Below, piece after piece: positions 34,126 to 43,692 of a DNA stretch of 64,000 nucleotides. The position numbers and the translations under genes were made by a program. Numbering within the stretch: position 1 is the stretch's first letter; each line of letters opens with the position of its first letter. The DNA is taken from NCBI GenBank assembly GCA_022782405.1, contig JALFNK010000009.1, positions 97,892 to 161,891 of the forward strand, read 5' to 3'. This DNA is from Alistipes sp. GTDB lineage: Bacteria; Bacteroidota; Bacteroidia; Bacteroidales; Rikenellaceae. The notes below the pieces were generated by a model. That model worked only from the letters and a program-made list of their open reading frames with translations, was not told the DNA's origin and did no database searches.

Positions 34126-36132
34126 TTATTTTTCCATTCGCAGGGCTCCGAGCGCCGGAACCGTAATCTGCCGTCCGTCGGGAAGCGATACGTCATGCGC
34201 CGCCCCGTCCATGTTCACCACGATGTAGGCCCTCTCTCCCGAAAGGCTCTCCCATTCGGCGGCCAGCACCACGGGCGTCGTCTCGTAACGCGGAATCTCC
34301 CGACGCGGGTTGTCGCCCCCGGGAATGACCTCGCCGAGGAAGCGTCCGCCGAGGAACAGGTCATGCTGCTCACGGCGGAACGCCGCGAGCGTCTTCAAAA
34401 ACTCCGCATCGAGACGGTTCTCTTCGCGCATGAGCAATTCGGGGTCCACCCACCCCAGCTGCGATCCCCACAGAAGGCTCTTCATCGTAATAAAACGCAT
34501 CGAGCCGTCGCTGAAACGCCACGGAATGTAGGTGTAACCGCTGTAGACGCAACGATCCGAATAGATCAGCGGGAAAAGCGGCACCATGCGCACCGAAGCG
34601 CTGTGCGAGGTGTTGACGATAAGCATCATGTCGAACAGGTCGATATAGCACTCGACATTCTCTTCGGTGGTCATCGCCAGCTCCGGGGTATAGATATCGC
34701 GGCGCATGCCCTCGAGCAATCCGCGGTAGGCAGCCGGCCACCATCCGCCGCCACCCGGGGCATGCGGATGGTTCGGAGCATAGCAGGTTTCGCTGCTTGC
34801 GCATCCGATCTGATCCATATAGACACCGTCGGTACCCAGTTCGGCGAGAATCCGCCGGTTCTGTTCGCGCAGCACCTGCTGCCAGACGGGCGATGCCGGG
34901 CAGGTTACCGTATTGGGAACTTTCGAGCTGTAGACTTCGGTGTAGAGCGTTCCGTCGGCCTTGCGGCACGAAGCCTCCGCACCGCGCAGCGTCCGGTAAC
35001 TTTCGGTCGCGGGGTCCCACAGGCGTCCGTTGATGTAGGGCGTAACATGCGCACCCAGGCGCTGCGCTTCGGCCACAGCCTCGGCAAATCCCTCCTGCGC
35101 CGGGAAGTAGTCCGGATAGTTCGTATCGAAGGGATGGGCATGCCAATAGTACCAGTGCAGCCCTACCCCGGGGCCATAATAGGCCAAAGCCTTGCGCAAG
35201 GCCGCAAGAGCTGCGGGTTTCACACCGCCCGGGCGCAGCCACAGGTCCGCATTGCGGATCCACTCCACAATGGGCCGTTCACGGAGCGTACGCCGCCCCC
35301 ACGCGGTTTCGAAGGTAAAGGGACGGTACCAGCGGAGCGCTGCGGCCTGCCATCCCTCGCGGGTGAAACCCAGGACCGACGGCCAGGGCAGCACGAAACG
35401 TCCGCCCTCCGACCATGCGTAAGAGGCCGTTGTCTGCTGCACGAAGACAACGGCATCGCCCTCGCTCACCATCGAAAGGAGCTTCCCGCATCCTTCGGCA
35501 TCTTCGGCGGCAAAGTAGGCCGTGCCGCCCGCATGGTGCATCATCACCAGCTGCATGGTTCCCGTGCAGGAGGGATAGCGCGCCTGCAGCTGTCCGGAGG
35601 CTCCGAGCGTATACTCCGTACCGTAGCCCACGGGGAGAATACCTTTTGCGTCCCGGGGCCGGGCCACGGCAATACGGGGAAACTCCGCCTCGGTGATCAC
35701 CCATCCCTCGGGAAGGTCGGCATCAAGCCGCCATGCGGGGAGTTCGGCATCGGCGCCGAGTGTAACGGTCATACGCACCGCCCGGGTCGGACCGCCGTCG
35801 AGGACAACGCGCCAGGTAAAGCGCAGCGCCGCAGCACCCAACGTATCGACTCGCTCCACGCCGTCGTAATACCCGTTTCGGGGCAGCAGGGTCGGATTCA
35901 CACCCTCCGCGCTGCGGTAGGTCAGACGCCAGGGATGGGTCGTACTGCCCCTTTCGGGCAGCATCTCCATACCTTCGGAACGGTAGGACTTGAACAGGAA
36001 CGTATCGCCGCCGGCGAAGGTGAGCTCCACGCGGCCGTTCCTCAAGACGAGGTCATCGGCCGGAGCATCCGCGGCAGTCGTCGCACAGGGGATTGTCAGC
36101 AGCAATGCAGCCAGCAACAGGGATTGTTTCAT
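34126..36132 (-). CDS. DUF6259 putative glycoside hydrolase, exported
   Basis: About 668 residues from ATG 36132, which starts a clean signal peptide (MKQSLLLAALLLTIPCATTAADA). ATG 36144 overlaps the upstream stop and is also possible. The N-terminal beta domain (about 30-270) resembles the sandwich in front of GH36/GH101-type barrels. The TIM-barrel part has GLHWYYWHAHPFDTNYPDYF, VTPYINGRLWD, and GTDGVYMDQIGC, whose Asp is a candidate nucleophile, followed by MTTEENVECY. Matches proteins annotated DUF6259. Linkage specificity is unknown; the locus suggests alpha-linked N-acetylhexosamine or uronic acid. Confidence 0.76.
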   Translation of the reverse strand: MKQSLLLAALLLTIPCATTAADAPADDLVLRNGRVELTFAGGDTFLFKSYRSEGMEMLPERGSTTHPWRLTYRSAEGVNPTLLPRNGYYDGVERVDTLGAAALRFTWRVVLDGGPTRAVRMTVTLGADAELPAWRLDADLPEGWVITEAEFPRIAVARPRDAKGILPVGYGTEYTLGASGQLQARYPSCTGTMQLVMMHHAGGTAYFAAEDAEGCGKLLSMVSEGDAVVFVQQTTASYAWSEGGRFVLPWPSVLGFTREGWQAAALRWYRPFTFETAWGRRTLRERPIVEWIRNADLWLRPGGVKPAALAALRKALAYYGPGVGLHWYYWHAHPFDTNYPDYFPAQEGFAEAVAEAQRLGAHVTPYINGRLWDPATESYRTLRGAEASCRKADGTLYTEVYSSKVPNTVTCPASPVWQQVLREQNRRILAELGTDGVYMDQIGCASSETCYAPNHPHAPGGGGWWPAAYRGLLEGMRRDIYTPELAMTTEENVECYIDLFDMMLIVNTSHSASVRMVPLFPLIYSDRCVYSGYTYIPWRFSDGSMRFITMKSLLWGSQLGWVDPELLMREENRLDAEFLKTLAAFRREQHDLFLGGRFLGEVIPGGDNPRREIPRYETTPVVLAAEWESLSGERAYIVVNMDGAAHDVSLPDGRQITVPALGALRMEK

Positions 36133-36140
36133 GGATAAGG

Positions 36141-38372
36141 TCATTTTGCAGGTTCGACGGGTTTGTTCAGCGGCCTTATCGCCTCGAGGAAGAGCCGTTC
36201 GGCCTCCGCTTCGGAAAGATCCAGTTCGAGAATGGCCCGGCCGGCGGCAGGCAGCAGGTAATGGTCCCCTTCGCGCCGGAAGGAGATGCGCACGCCCCGG
36301 TCGTCGGTCAGCGACGGACGGGAGCCCGAAAGCGGCAGACGCAGAGTCGCCTCTCCCGAGGTATGCCAATAGAGAATGCAGCTCTTGGCACCGCGGCGGA
36401 AAAGGAAAGCCCGCACACCCGATTCGTTGTCGGGCGTAAGCTGCCGACAGGCGCAAAGCTCGAAACGGCCCTTCGGGTTCTCGAAAAGGAAGAACTCCCG
36501 GTCGGGGTCTTTGAGCATCTCCTTCTCCCGGGGTGTAAAGGCATCTTCAAGCTTGGCCCGCTCCCAGCGCTCCATGACCCGCAGGTTGTCCTCCGTACGG
36601 GGATGGCGGCGCAACTCTTCCAGATTGCCCACAAGCGACACGGGTGCATCCCAGGCCAGCGCCTTGGAGTAGATGTATTCGTACATGTCGGGCTGCATGC
36701 CGATTGTCGCGTCGCCCGGTGCCAGGTAGTTCACCCAACCGAAATCGACAGCCGTGAAATCCTCGGCATTGCGTGCCGCACCGCGCAGCGTATAGCGTTT
36801 CATGGCCGGGCGGATATACTCCGGCGGGAAGATGTCGAAGGCATTGCCGCGCGAGAGGATATGCCATCCGAAGTGCGACTTGAGGGCTCCTTCGGCGAAA
36901 AGCGGCGCAGGCTGCAGCGCGTCATAGACCACCGACTGCGACCGCGAGACATTGTACCAGTAAGGCATCGGGACATCCTCGGCTCCGTCGAAATAGACGA
37001 AACGGAAGCCCGCCTCGGCATAAATGTGTCCCAGCCGCTCGGCAATTTCGCGCTGAATGTCCGTATTCTGGTCGACGCGCACGAACAACGGCCAGTCATC
37101 GACATCGAGCAGCCGCGCCCGGCTTCCGGCGGCATGCGCCGCAGGCTGCGAATTGTGCAGACCCCGACGGCATCCGGTCAGCAGATAGGGCGGCCGGGTC
37201 GTAAAATCCGTATAGGAAATCAGCTCGTCGCCCAGGTGCAGCAGCCGGCGGCCCTCCTCGCGGCGCAGGCCCTGCGTGTTGCCTTCGACGACAAGTACCG
37301 TATCGGCGGCTCCGGCCGGTTCGGCAAGCACCAGTTCGCAGACGGCATTCATCCGCGTATCGGGGTGTCCGTTGTTGATGTAGGGATCGTTCACGCCCAC
37401 TTTCGAATAGTGGAAATGCAGCCCGGGAATCATGCCCGCAGCACGGATCCGATCCGTAATGTAACGCAGATCCTCCATACCGTTGGGATATTCATCGCGC
37501 CATCCGTAGTGGCCGCACGAACGGGCGAAATCGACGTAATAGACCACCATCGTGCGGAATCCTCCCCGGCGGGCGTACTCGATATGTGCATCGATATTTT
37601 CGGGCGTTACGTTACGCAGCGAATAATACGAACAGCGGTAATTCGGATCGCGACGGCTCTCGACGCCCCGTGGCAGATCGTAATCCTGCTCTATCTGCGC
37701 GATGGCCGGTAACAGATCCTCCCGAGAGGAGACAACAAGTGCCGCACCGGGACCGAACAACCCCACCCGGGCATCCAGGCCCGCATAGAGGGTCGTCTCC
37801 CCCGCCTTCGGGAAAGCGTCGATGCGCGTTCCGGGATGGGTGCCCAGCAGATTGACGGCCGTCCGTTCATCCCAAACCACATTGAGCCACTCGCCGAAGT
37901 GCCCGCGCGGCCGCACGGGGAGTTGCAGCAGTGCAAATTCGTCGATCTCGGTCTGACGCTTCACCCCGTAGGCCTCGATGCGGTAATCGACCCGTTCGAG
38001 CGAGAAACCGACATAGGCGTCCCGGATGTCAAGCCGGATAACGGCAATATCATAGGTGTCCTCGAACTCCACATACAGCAGATCTCCGCGCCGCTCGACC
38101 CGATTGGCCGGGAAAACACGCGGCTTGGCCGGATAGATCAGAAAGTTCTCGTTGTCGTAGGGGCGGTATTGCGTAATCGCACAGATCGGAGTGCGCACCT
38201 CCGTGGCGAGGCACTCCTCGCCCGTAGCCTTGTGCACCAGGCTGCGTGCCGCGCCGTCCGCCCCGATCACAAGCCGCAGGGAGGCATTTTCGATCACGAC
38301 ATCCTCCCCGCCGGCAGCACGGACCAGCAGCGGGAAGAACAAAATCCAAAGGATCCAAACAACTCGTTTCAT
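36141..38372 (-). CDS. Large exported putative TIM-barrel glycosidase, family not recognised
   Basis: 743 residues with a signal peptide (MKRVVWILWILFFPLLVRAAG). An N-terminal beta-sandwich (about 25-250) precedes a barrel-like region with MVVYYVDFARSCGHYGW, GMIPGLHFHYSKVG, FRFVYFDGAEDVPMPYW and a C-terminal beta domain ending in LELDLSEAEAERLFLEA. The Asp in VYFDGAED and downstream Glu/Asp are candidate catalytic groups, as in clan GH-D-like barrels. I cannot assign a CAZy family. It is translationally coupled to the DUF6259 gene (stop overlaps its possible ATG) and 22 bases from GH20, so it clearly works on the same glycan. Confidence 0.7.
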   Translation of the reverse strand: MKRVVWILWILFFPLLVRAAGGEDVVIENASLRLVIGADGAARSLVHKATGEECLATEVRTPICAITQYRPYDNENFLIYPAKPRVFPANRVERRGDLLYVEFEDTYDIAVIRLDIRDAYVGFSLERVDYRIEAYGVKRQTEIDEFALLQLPVRPRGHFGEWLNVVWDERTAVNLLGTHPGTRIDAFPKAGETTLYAGLDARVGLFGPGAALVVSSREDLLPAIAQIEQDYDLPRGVESRRDPNYRCSYYSLRNVTPENIDAHIEYARRGGFRTMVVYYVDFARSCGHYGWRDEYPNGMEDLRYITDRIRAAGMIPGLHFHYSKVGVNDPYINNGHPDTRMNAVCELVLAEPAGAADTVLVVEGNTQGLRREEGRRLLHLGDELISYTDFTTRPPYLLTGCRRGLHNSQPAAHAAGSRARLLDVDDWPLFVRVDQNTDIQREIAERLGHIYAEAGFRFVYFDGAEDVPMPYWYNVSRSQSVVYDALQPAPLFAEGALKSHFGWHILSRGNAFDIFPPEYIRPAMKRYTLRGAARNAEDFTAVDFGWVNYLAPGDATIGMQPDMYEYIYSKALAWDAPVSLVGNLEELRRHPRTEDNLRVMERWERAKLEDAFTPREKEMLKDPDREFFLFENPKGRFELCACRQLTPDNESGVRAFLFRRGAKSCILYWHTSGEATLRLPLSGSRPSLTDDRGVRISFRREGDHYLLPAAGRAILELDLSEAEAERLFLEAIRPLNKPVEPAK

Positions 38373-38394
38373 CGGTCATGCAGAATTCGGGGAA

Positions 38395-40005
38395 TCAATC
38401 GCGGAAATCCATCTTGGGAGGCTGCCGCTTGATAATTTCGGGACCCGCAGGTTCGGGATGGTGTCCGGGGTCGCGCGGATCGAAGTAGTAGATACCCATC
38501 CGATCGAAAAGCGAGAAGACCGCTTCCATACGCCGCATGAAGTCGTCGTAATCCTTCACACCGGGTTGCGACCAGGCCGCCTCGGAGAGTGCGCAGAGAC
38601 GGGGGAAGGTCATGAAATCGACACGCTCCGTCGTATGCATCAGCTCGCTCCAGACGTTGGCCTGGATACCGAGAATGTGCGAACTCCGCTCCGGGGTCAT
38701 ACCCCACGTTTCGAACTGCGCATCGGGAAAGGCGTAGACATCCTCCAGCGGGCAGAAGCCGTCCCAGACGCGGCCCCACTTATGGTCGGCATGCTGCACG
38801 AAATCGAAATAGAGCGGCTTGCGCGGGCAGAGGATCGTCGTATAGGCACCGTCAAGCGAACGGAGCAGATAGTCGGGCTTGTCGTGGCGCCACCACATGA
38901 CGAGACTCCGCTGCGGGTCCAGCTCCAGGTCGAGCAGCTCGTCCCATCCTACGAGCGTCTTGCCCAGCATGCGGACCGAATCGGCCATACGCCGCATGAA
39001 GTAGCGCTCGGCCTGCTTCACCGTTGCAAGTCCCTCGCGTGCCATCAGCGCCTGCACATGCGGATCCCGCTTCCAGGCATCACTGCCATAGGCAACCTCG
39101 TCGCCGCCCAGATGCAGCCACGGAGACGGGAAAAGCGCCGAAACCTCACGCAGCACGTCGGTCAGGAAGGCATAAGTCTCCTCCTTGCCCACGTTGAACG
39201 TAAAGTCGGGATGCTGCTCCGTACCGCCACCCGAGTATTCGGGATAGGCTCGGTTGGAGGCCGTGGCGTGCCCCGGCATGTCGATCTCGGGAATGATCTC
39301 GATATGGCGTGCCGCGGCATAGGCCACGATATCGCGGATCTCTTCCTGTGTATAATACTGCGCCGGCGTATCGGGGTTGCTGTGGCACCCTACTCCGCCG
39401 ACCGACGTAAGACGCGGATAGCCCTTGATCTCGATCCGCCAGCCCTGCTCGTCGGTAAGATGCCAATGAAAACGGTTCATCTTGAAGCGAGCCATCAGGT
39501 CGAGCAGCTGCTTGACCCGCGCAGCACCCGAGAAGTGTCGGGCCTCATCGAGCATGTACCCGCGCCACGCATAGCGGGGGGCATCCTCGATGCGTCCGCA
39601 CGGCAGGGCCCCACCCTGCATCTCCTGTAGAAGTGTCTGGATTCCGTAAAAAACACCGGCGGCGGATCCGCCCCGAATTTCGATGCGATTCGCCCGGATA
39701 TCGAGCACATAACCCTCGGAAGCGAGCTTACGATCGACCGACAGTAATATCCGACGGCATTTCCGGACATCGGAGGCCGAAACCGGCAGCACTGCTTCGC
39801 CCAGGCGGGTTCGCAGATAGGACACTTCGTTTTCGAGGCCTGCCGTACTACAGCGAATTTCGGCTCCGGAGTCTACCCGGCAGGTTTCCGACCGCAACTC
39901 GACCACAGCGGGACGGGGGATTGTCTCCGACGACCGGGCCTCCGCACCGATCGGCATCAGTCCGGACAGCAATGTGCCGAGGACGAATATAATTTTCATT
40001 TTCAT
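38395..40005 (-). CDS. GH20 beta-N-acetylhexosaminidase, exported
   Basis: About 536 residues; ATG at 40005 (MKMKIIFVLGTLL) starts the signal peptide, with 40014 and 39999 as alternatives. The GH20b domain (about 30-140) is followed by the catalytic barrel: GYMLDEARHF, NRFHWHLTDEQGWRIEIKGYP, EIIPEIDMPGHATA, and the Asp-Glu pair in HLGGDEVAYG (about 302-303), where Asp positions the N-acetyl group and Glu is the acid. VMWWRHDK and GIQANVWSELM complete the sugar site. It releases terminal beta-GlcNAc or GalNAc in the periplasm, feeding the permease and nagAB. First gene after an internal terminator. Confidence 0.94.
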   Translation of the reverse strand: MKMKIIFVLGTLLSGLMPIGAEARSSETIPRPAVVELRSETCRVDSGAEIRCSTAGLENEVSYLRTRLGEAVLPVSASDVRKCRRILLSVDRKLASEGYVLDIRANRIEIRGGSAAGVFYGIQTLLQEMQGGALPCGRIEDAPRYAWRGYMLDEARHFSGAARVKQLLDLMARFKMNRFHWHLTDEQGWRIEIKGYPRLTSVGGVGCHSNPDTPAQYYTQEEIRDIVAYAAARHIEIIPEIDMPGHATASNRAYPEYSGGGTEQHPDFTFNVGKEETYAFLTDVLREVSALFPSPWLHLGGDEVAYGSDAWKRDPHVQALMAREGLATVKQAERYFMRRMADSVRMLGKTLVGWDELLDLELDPQRSLVMWWRHDKPDYLLRSLDGAYTTILCPRKPLYFDFVQHADHKWGRVWDGFCPLEDVYAFPDAQFETWGMTPERSSHILGIQANVWSELMHTTERVDFMTFPRLCALSEAAWSQPGVKDYDDFMRRMEAVFSLFDRMGIYYFDPRDPGHHPEPAGPEIIKRQPPKMDFRD

Positions 40006-40022
40006 ATAAGTCATGTATTTTC

Positions 40023-40059
40023 AAAAACCCGGCACCGACCGCAGTGGATCGATGCCGGG
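40023..40059 (-). terminator. Internal terminator between SusCD-DUF5018 and the hydrolase genes
   Basis: On the minus strand CCCGGCA (40059-40053) pairs with TGCCGGG (40034-40028), followed by TTTTTG. It lies in the 109-base gap between the DUF5018 lipoprotein and GH20 genes; no new promoter was seen before GH20. Confidence 0.78.
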
Positions 40060-40114
40060 GATCAGAGAAACCGGCCGGGCCGTCTATGAGGACGGTCCGG
40101 CATCGGTTCAGGCA

Positions 40115-41962
40115 TCAAATGTCGTAACGGGTAATTTCGTAACCCATGATTCCGTTGTCCGTGGTCAGCATGTAGGCCTGTACGGCATTGCCGTCCTCGC
40201 TGGCTCCGAAGGCTACATCGCCCGTACCGTTTCCGTTCTGTCCCAGGACGACATCTCCCGGCACAAACGGATAGGAAGAGGTCATACCCGTCGGTGCATA
40301 ACCCGTTCCGGGGATATCGGCCGTTCCGGTCGTCAGGTTACCTTCGCGCGAGTCGAAGAGGAAGCCCGAGATGAGGGCACCGGCACTGTGGTCGGCGATG
40401 TTGGCCACATAGAGACGGGCCGACTTGATACCGCTGGAGCTGTCCTTGTTACAGTTCTGGATACCGATAAGACGCATGCCGTTGAAGTCGATGCAGTCAA
40501 TGCCGGCAACCTTGTCGGTCAGCCAGAAATGCGTCGTGGGAACCGTAAACTGAACTGCCGACTCCCCGTTCTCGGGAACATACGTTACAATACGGCGCTC
40601 GTTGCCGGATCCATACACATAACCCGGAGAGAGATTGTCATCACCCATCGACAACAATACGGGTTTGGTCGTATAATACATCGAGGGATAGCTGTTGTTA
40701 CGGAACTCTACGATTGCCTCGGCTGTTGATGCGACTCCATCGGTAAGCGGGATGAAAACCGGACGGATCTTCTGGATGCAGGCCGTGCCGACCATTGCCT
40801 TACCAGAGGTTACATCACCGATAACGCTTACCATGCGACCGATGTCGTAGGTCGTCGTACCAGGATTGGCATTGCGCAGCGGAGCAAAATAGGGATCCGT
40901 CGGCAGGCTCTTCGAGAAGATCAGGGTCGGAGCACTTTCGATGCCGTTTTTCCATACCCAGATTTCAAAATCGGGGAGCGTCGAGGAATTCGTATAAGCT
41001 ACGGCAACCAGATGGCCCGCATCGTCGCTTGTAATGGCATGAATCGCCCGCGAGATGCCCGTCGCATTGACGCTCAAACCGGTCGGTTTACCCGTGAAGC
41101 GGTTCATCACAACCATCTTCGATGCTTCACCGCTGTTGCCGACGATCAGATAGTCGCCCACTACGGCCAGCGTACGGTTGTTCACTGCTTCGAAACCGTA
41201 CTCGTTGTCTGCCAGCAACTGGAAGCCGAACAGGCAGGCGATATATCCCGCCTTGCCCGACGGGACGAACGACGGAAGATCGACGGCCGTCTTATAGGTC
41301 TTGCGGACAGAGCCGTCCTGCGACACGACCACTACATCGGGGAACTCCGACAGGTCGATCGTGCCGTCCTCGTTCATGGCCGAGCACTCGATCGTCGCCC
41401 AGGGCGACACGGTGATCGTAGCGGCTTTCAGAGCACCGTCGATCGACGACGAAGTCTTGTAGACGGTAATCGTACCTGTGCCGTCTTCAGTCTCGGGCTC
41501 CTTGATCGAGACTACGGCATTGGGCGTATCAGCCAGCGATACGCGCGTGGCGAAAGCCTGATCCGACTTCACATAGACCGCATTGATCGTATAGTTCTTG
41601 CGCGATCCGTCCACATCGGAAACCAGTGTACGCTCGATGCCCGCTGCCAGATCGTGAATTCCCGAAAGGCCCGGTTCGAAACGGGTACCATAGGGAAGCG
41701 ATGCACGCACTTTCATGGCCGTCAGGTCGCCCTGAATGGCCTCCGTATCGGAGATATAATAGGGAACCTGCACGGTGATGACTCCGGCCGCCTCGTCCAC
41801 AACGGCATCGTACTCGACATTCTCGTCCGAGACGAGACGACCCTTGACGGTGAGGGTCTGCATATTTTCGCTGCCGGACATGATCAACTCATCCGGATCT
41901 TCGCAAGCCCCGAGGGCAAGCGCCGATACGAACAGTCCGGTAATCAAATGTCGCATTTTCAT
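40115..41962 (-). CDS. DUF5018 surface lipoprotein in the SusE/F position
   Basis: 615 residues. Signal peptide ends ALALGAC with Cys followed by Glu-Asp, a typical surface-exported lipoprotein start in Bacteroidetes. An N-terminal DUF5018 domain (about 25-220: LTVKGRLVSDENVEYDAVV, PYGTRFEPG) leads into a predicted beta-propeller-like half with repeated blade-like strings (LAVVGDYLIVGN, LYVANIADH). No catalytic motif. Directly downstream of susD (29 bases), it is probably a surface glycan-binding protein for the same ligand. Terminator follows. Confidence 0.78.
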   Translation of the reverse strand: MKMRHLITGLFVSALALGACEDPDELIMSGSENMQTLTVKGRLVSDENVEYDAVVDEAAGVITVQVPYYISDTEAIQGDLTAMKVRASLPYGTRFEPGLSGIHDLAAGIERTLVSDVDGSRKNYTINAVYVKSDQAFATRVSLADTPNAVVSIKEPETEDGTGTITVYKTSSSIDGALKAATITVSPWATIECSAMNEDGTIDLSEFPDVVVVSQDGSVRKTYKTAVDLPSFVPSGKAGYIACLFGFQLLADNEYGFEAVNNRTLAVVGDYLIVGNSGEASKMVVMNRFTGKPTGLSVNATGISRAIHAITSDDAGHLVAVAYTNSSTLPDFEIWVWKNGIESAPTLIFSKSLPTDPYFAPLRNANPGTTTYDIGRMVSVIGDVTSGKAMVGTACIQKIRPVFIPLTDGVASTAEAIVEFRNNSYPSMYYTTKPVLLSMGDDNLSPGYVYGSGNERRIVTYVPENGESAVQFTVPTTHFWLTDKVAGIDCIDFNGMRLIGIQNCNKDSSSGIKSARLYVANIADHSAGALISGFLFDSREGNLTTGTADIPGTGYAPTGMTSSYPFVPGDVVLGQNGNGTGDVAFGASEDGNAVQAYMLTTDNGIMGYEITRYDI

Positions 41963-41991
41963 AATTATCGCGTATTGAATGATTTGTCAAA

Positions 41992-43677
41992 TTATTTCCA
42001 GATCTCGTTCTGCTCGCACAACGTATTGTTCTGCAGCTCGGTATAGGGGATCGGGAAGATCGTGTACTTCTCGGGGAAGAGGCGGTCCTGCGTATCGCAT
42101 TCCACGCGCTCATAGCTGAAGCCGTCGCCGGTCTTGGTGATCTTCACACCATGCAGGCGCTTGTTGTTGAGCGTCTCAACGGCAATACCCCAACGGATCA
42201 GGTCGAAGTAACGGTGTCCCTCGAGACCCAGCTCGCAAATACGTTCCTTGGCCAGATCCTGCAGGTAGTCCTGCCAGTTGCCCTTCTGCGTCAGGGCGGG
42301 AAGGCCGACACGATCACGGATCGTTTTGAGGTCATCGTATGCCATACCGAACTGGTTCTGGCGGGCGTAAGCCTCCGAACGGATCAGATAGATCTCGGCC
42401 AGACGCATCTCGGTCCAGTAGGTACCGGAGAGGATATTCGTGAAGTTCACCTTGCCGCTGTCGTCCATGAACTTACGGAAGATATAGCCGGTCGTCGATT
42501 TGTGTACGTTGTCCTGACCGGTAATGGCGAAATCCATATAGTTGTCCTTGCCGCCCACATAAAGCTCAAGTTTGCGCTCGATCCAAGTGGCGTCGTTGTA
42601 GAGAATCGACGCATAGAAACGCGGCTCACGGTTGTCGAAGGGCTTGTTGCCGTATTTCGAAAGATTGTCCCAGCTGAAAGCCTCATACTTGTCGCCGACC
42701 TTGATATCGAACGACGAGGCGTATTCGTCGGTCGGCGTGGCCGATGCACCCACCTTGTCGGCGACACCGTACGGCTGGCCGTCATACGGAGGGCAGAAAT
42801 AGGTGTTGAAGTTGTGCTGCTTCCTGCTGATTCCCGACTGGAAATAGACCGGAATGATCAATTCCTTATTGTTCGGCGTCGAGAAGATTTTGTAATAGTC
42901 GTCTGCGGTCTGTCCCGGGAGCAGGTCATACCCCAGCTTCAGCACCTCGTTGCAGGCCGTAACGGCATCACCCCAACGCTCGGCATAGAGCGATGCGCGG
43001 GCAATCATACCCCAGGCGGCACCCTTGGTCAGACGTCCGGCCTCCGCAGCTTCCCAGCTCTGGGGAAGATCGGCCTCGGCTTTCTTGTACTCGTCGATGA
43101 TGAAGTTCCAGCACTCCTCCTCCGTCGAACGGGCCTTGGCACGTTCATTCGGGCCGTCTACTGCCGTATCGCTGTTGCGGAGGATCACACCGCCATGGCG
43201 GATTACCAACTCCTGATAAGCGAATGCACGAAGGAAGCGTACCTCGGCCGTACGGATCTTCACCTGGTCGGGATCGAGTTTGATAAGGCCCTTGTTCAGG
43301 TCCTCGAGGTATTCGTTGAGTTTGCTGATCCATGTGTACATGCTCGACCAGTTGGAGCGGAAGTTGCTCTGCTCGGTAACGAAATTGGGCTGATAGAAAA
43401 ACTTGTTCATCGTACCGGCCGCTACATTGTACCATGAATACTTTACCAGATCGGTAGCGCCGTCATCCATCAGACACGAACTGCCGCAATTGATATCGGC
43501 GTTGGCGTAGAGCACACCGTAAAAGGACTTGACATACAAATCCAAATTATCCAGGGACGAATAGGCCGTCGCATCGCTGTAGGTTCCTGTAGGATCCACA
43601 TCGAGCACATCGCACGACACAGCCGAAAGACAAAGGGCCGCAAGCAGTCCCGCCGTATATTTTTTGATCTTGTTCAT
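41992..43677 (-). CDS. SusD/RagB family glycan-binding lipoprotein
   Basis: 561 residues. Signal ends LSAVSC (lipidated Cys about 22) followed by DVLDVDP, the classic SusD mature start. SusD-like helices with TPR features: VRFLRAFAYQELVIRHGGV, ECWNFIIDEYKKAEADLP, GRLTKGAAWGMIARASLYAERWGDA, and at the C-terminus EMRLAEIYLIRSEAYAR and ICELGLEGHRYFDLIRWG. It forms the lid over the SusC barrel at the cell surface and binds the oligosaccharide. 15 bases downstream of susC. Confidence 0.96.
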   Translation of the reverse strand: MNKIKKYTAGLLAALCLSAVSCDVLDVDPTGTYSDATAYSSLDNLDLYVKSFYGVLYANADINCGSSCLMDDGATDLVKYSWYNVAAGTMNKFFYQPNFVTEQSNFRSNWSSMYTWISKLNEYLEDLNKGLIKLDPDQVKIRTAEVRFLRAFAYQELVIRHGGVILRNSDTAVDGPNERAKARSTEEECWNFIIDEYKKAEADLPQSWEAAEAGRLTKGAAWGMIARASLYAERWGDAVTACNEVLKLGYDLLPGQTADDYYKIFSTPNNKELIIPVYFQSGISRKQHNFNTYFCPPYDGQPYGVADKVGASATPTDEYASSFDIKVGDKYEAFSWDNLSKYGNKPFDNREPRFYASILYNDATWIERKLELYVGGKDNYMDFAITGQDNVHKSTTGYIFRKFMDDSGKVNFTNILSGTYWTEMRLAEIYLIRSEAYARQNQFGMAYDDLKTIRDRVGLPALTQKGNWQDYLQDLAKERICELGLEGHRYFDLIRWGIAVETLNNKRLHGVKITKTGDGFSYERVECDTQDRLFPEKYTIFPIPYTELQNNTLCEQNEIWK

Positions 43678-43692
43678 ATGACGTTCGTAGGT

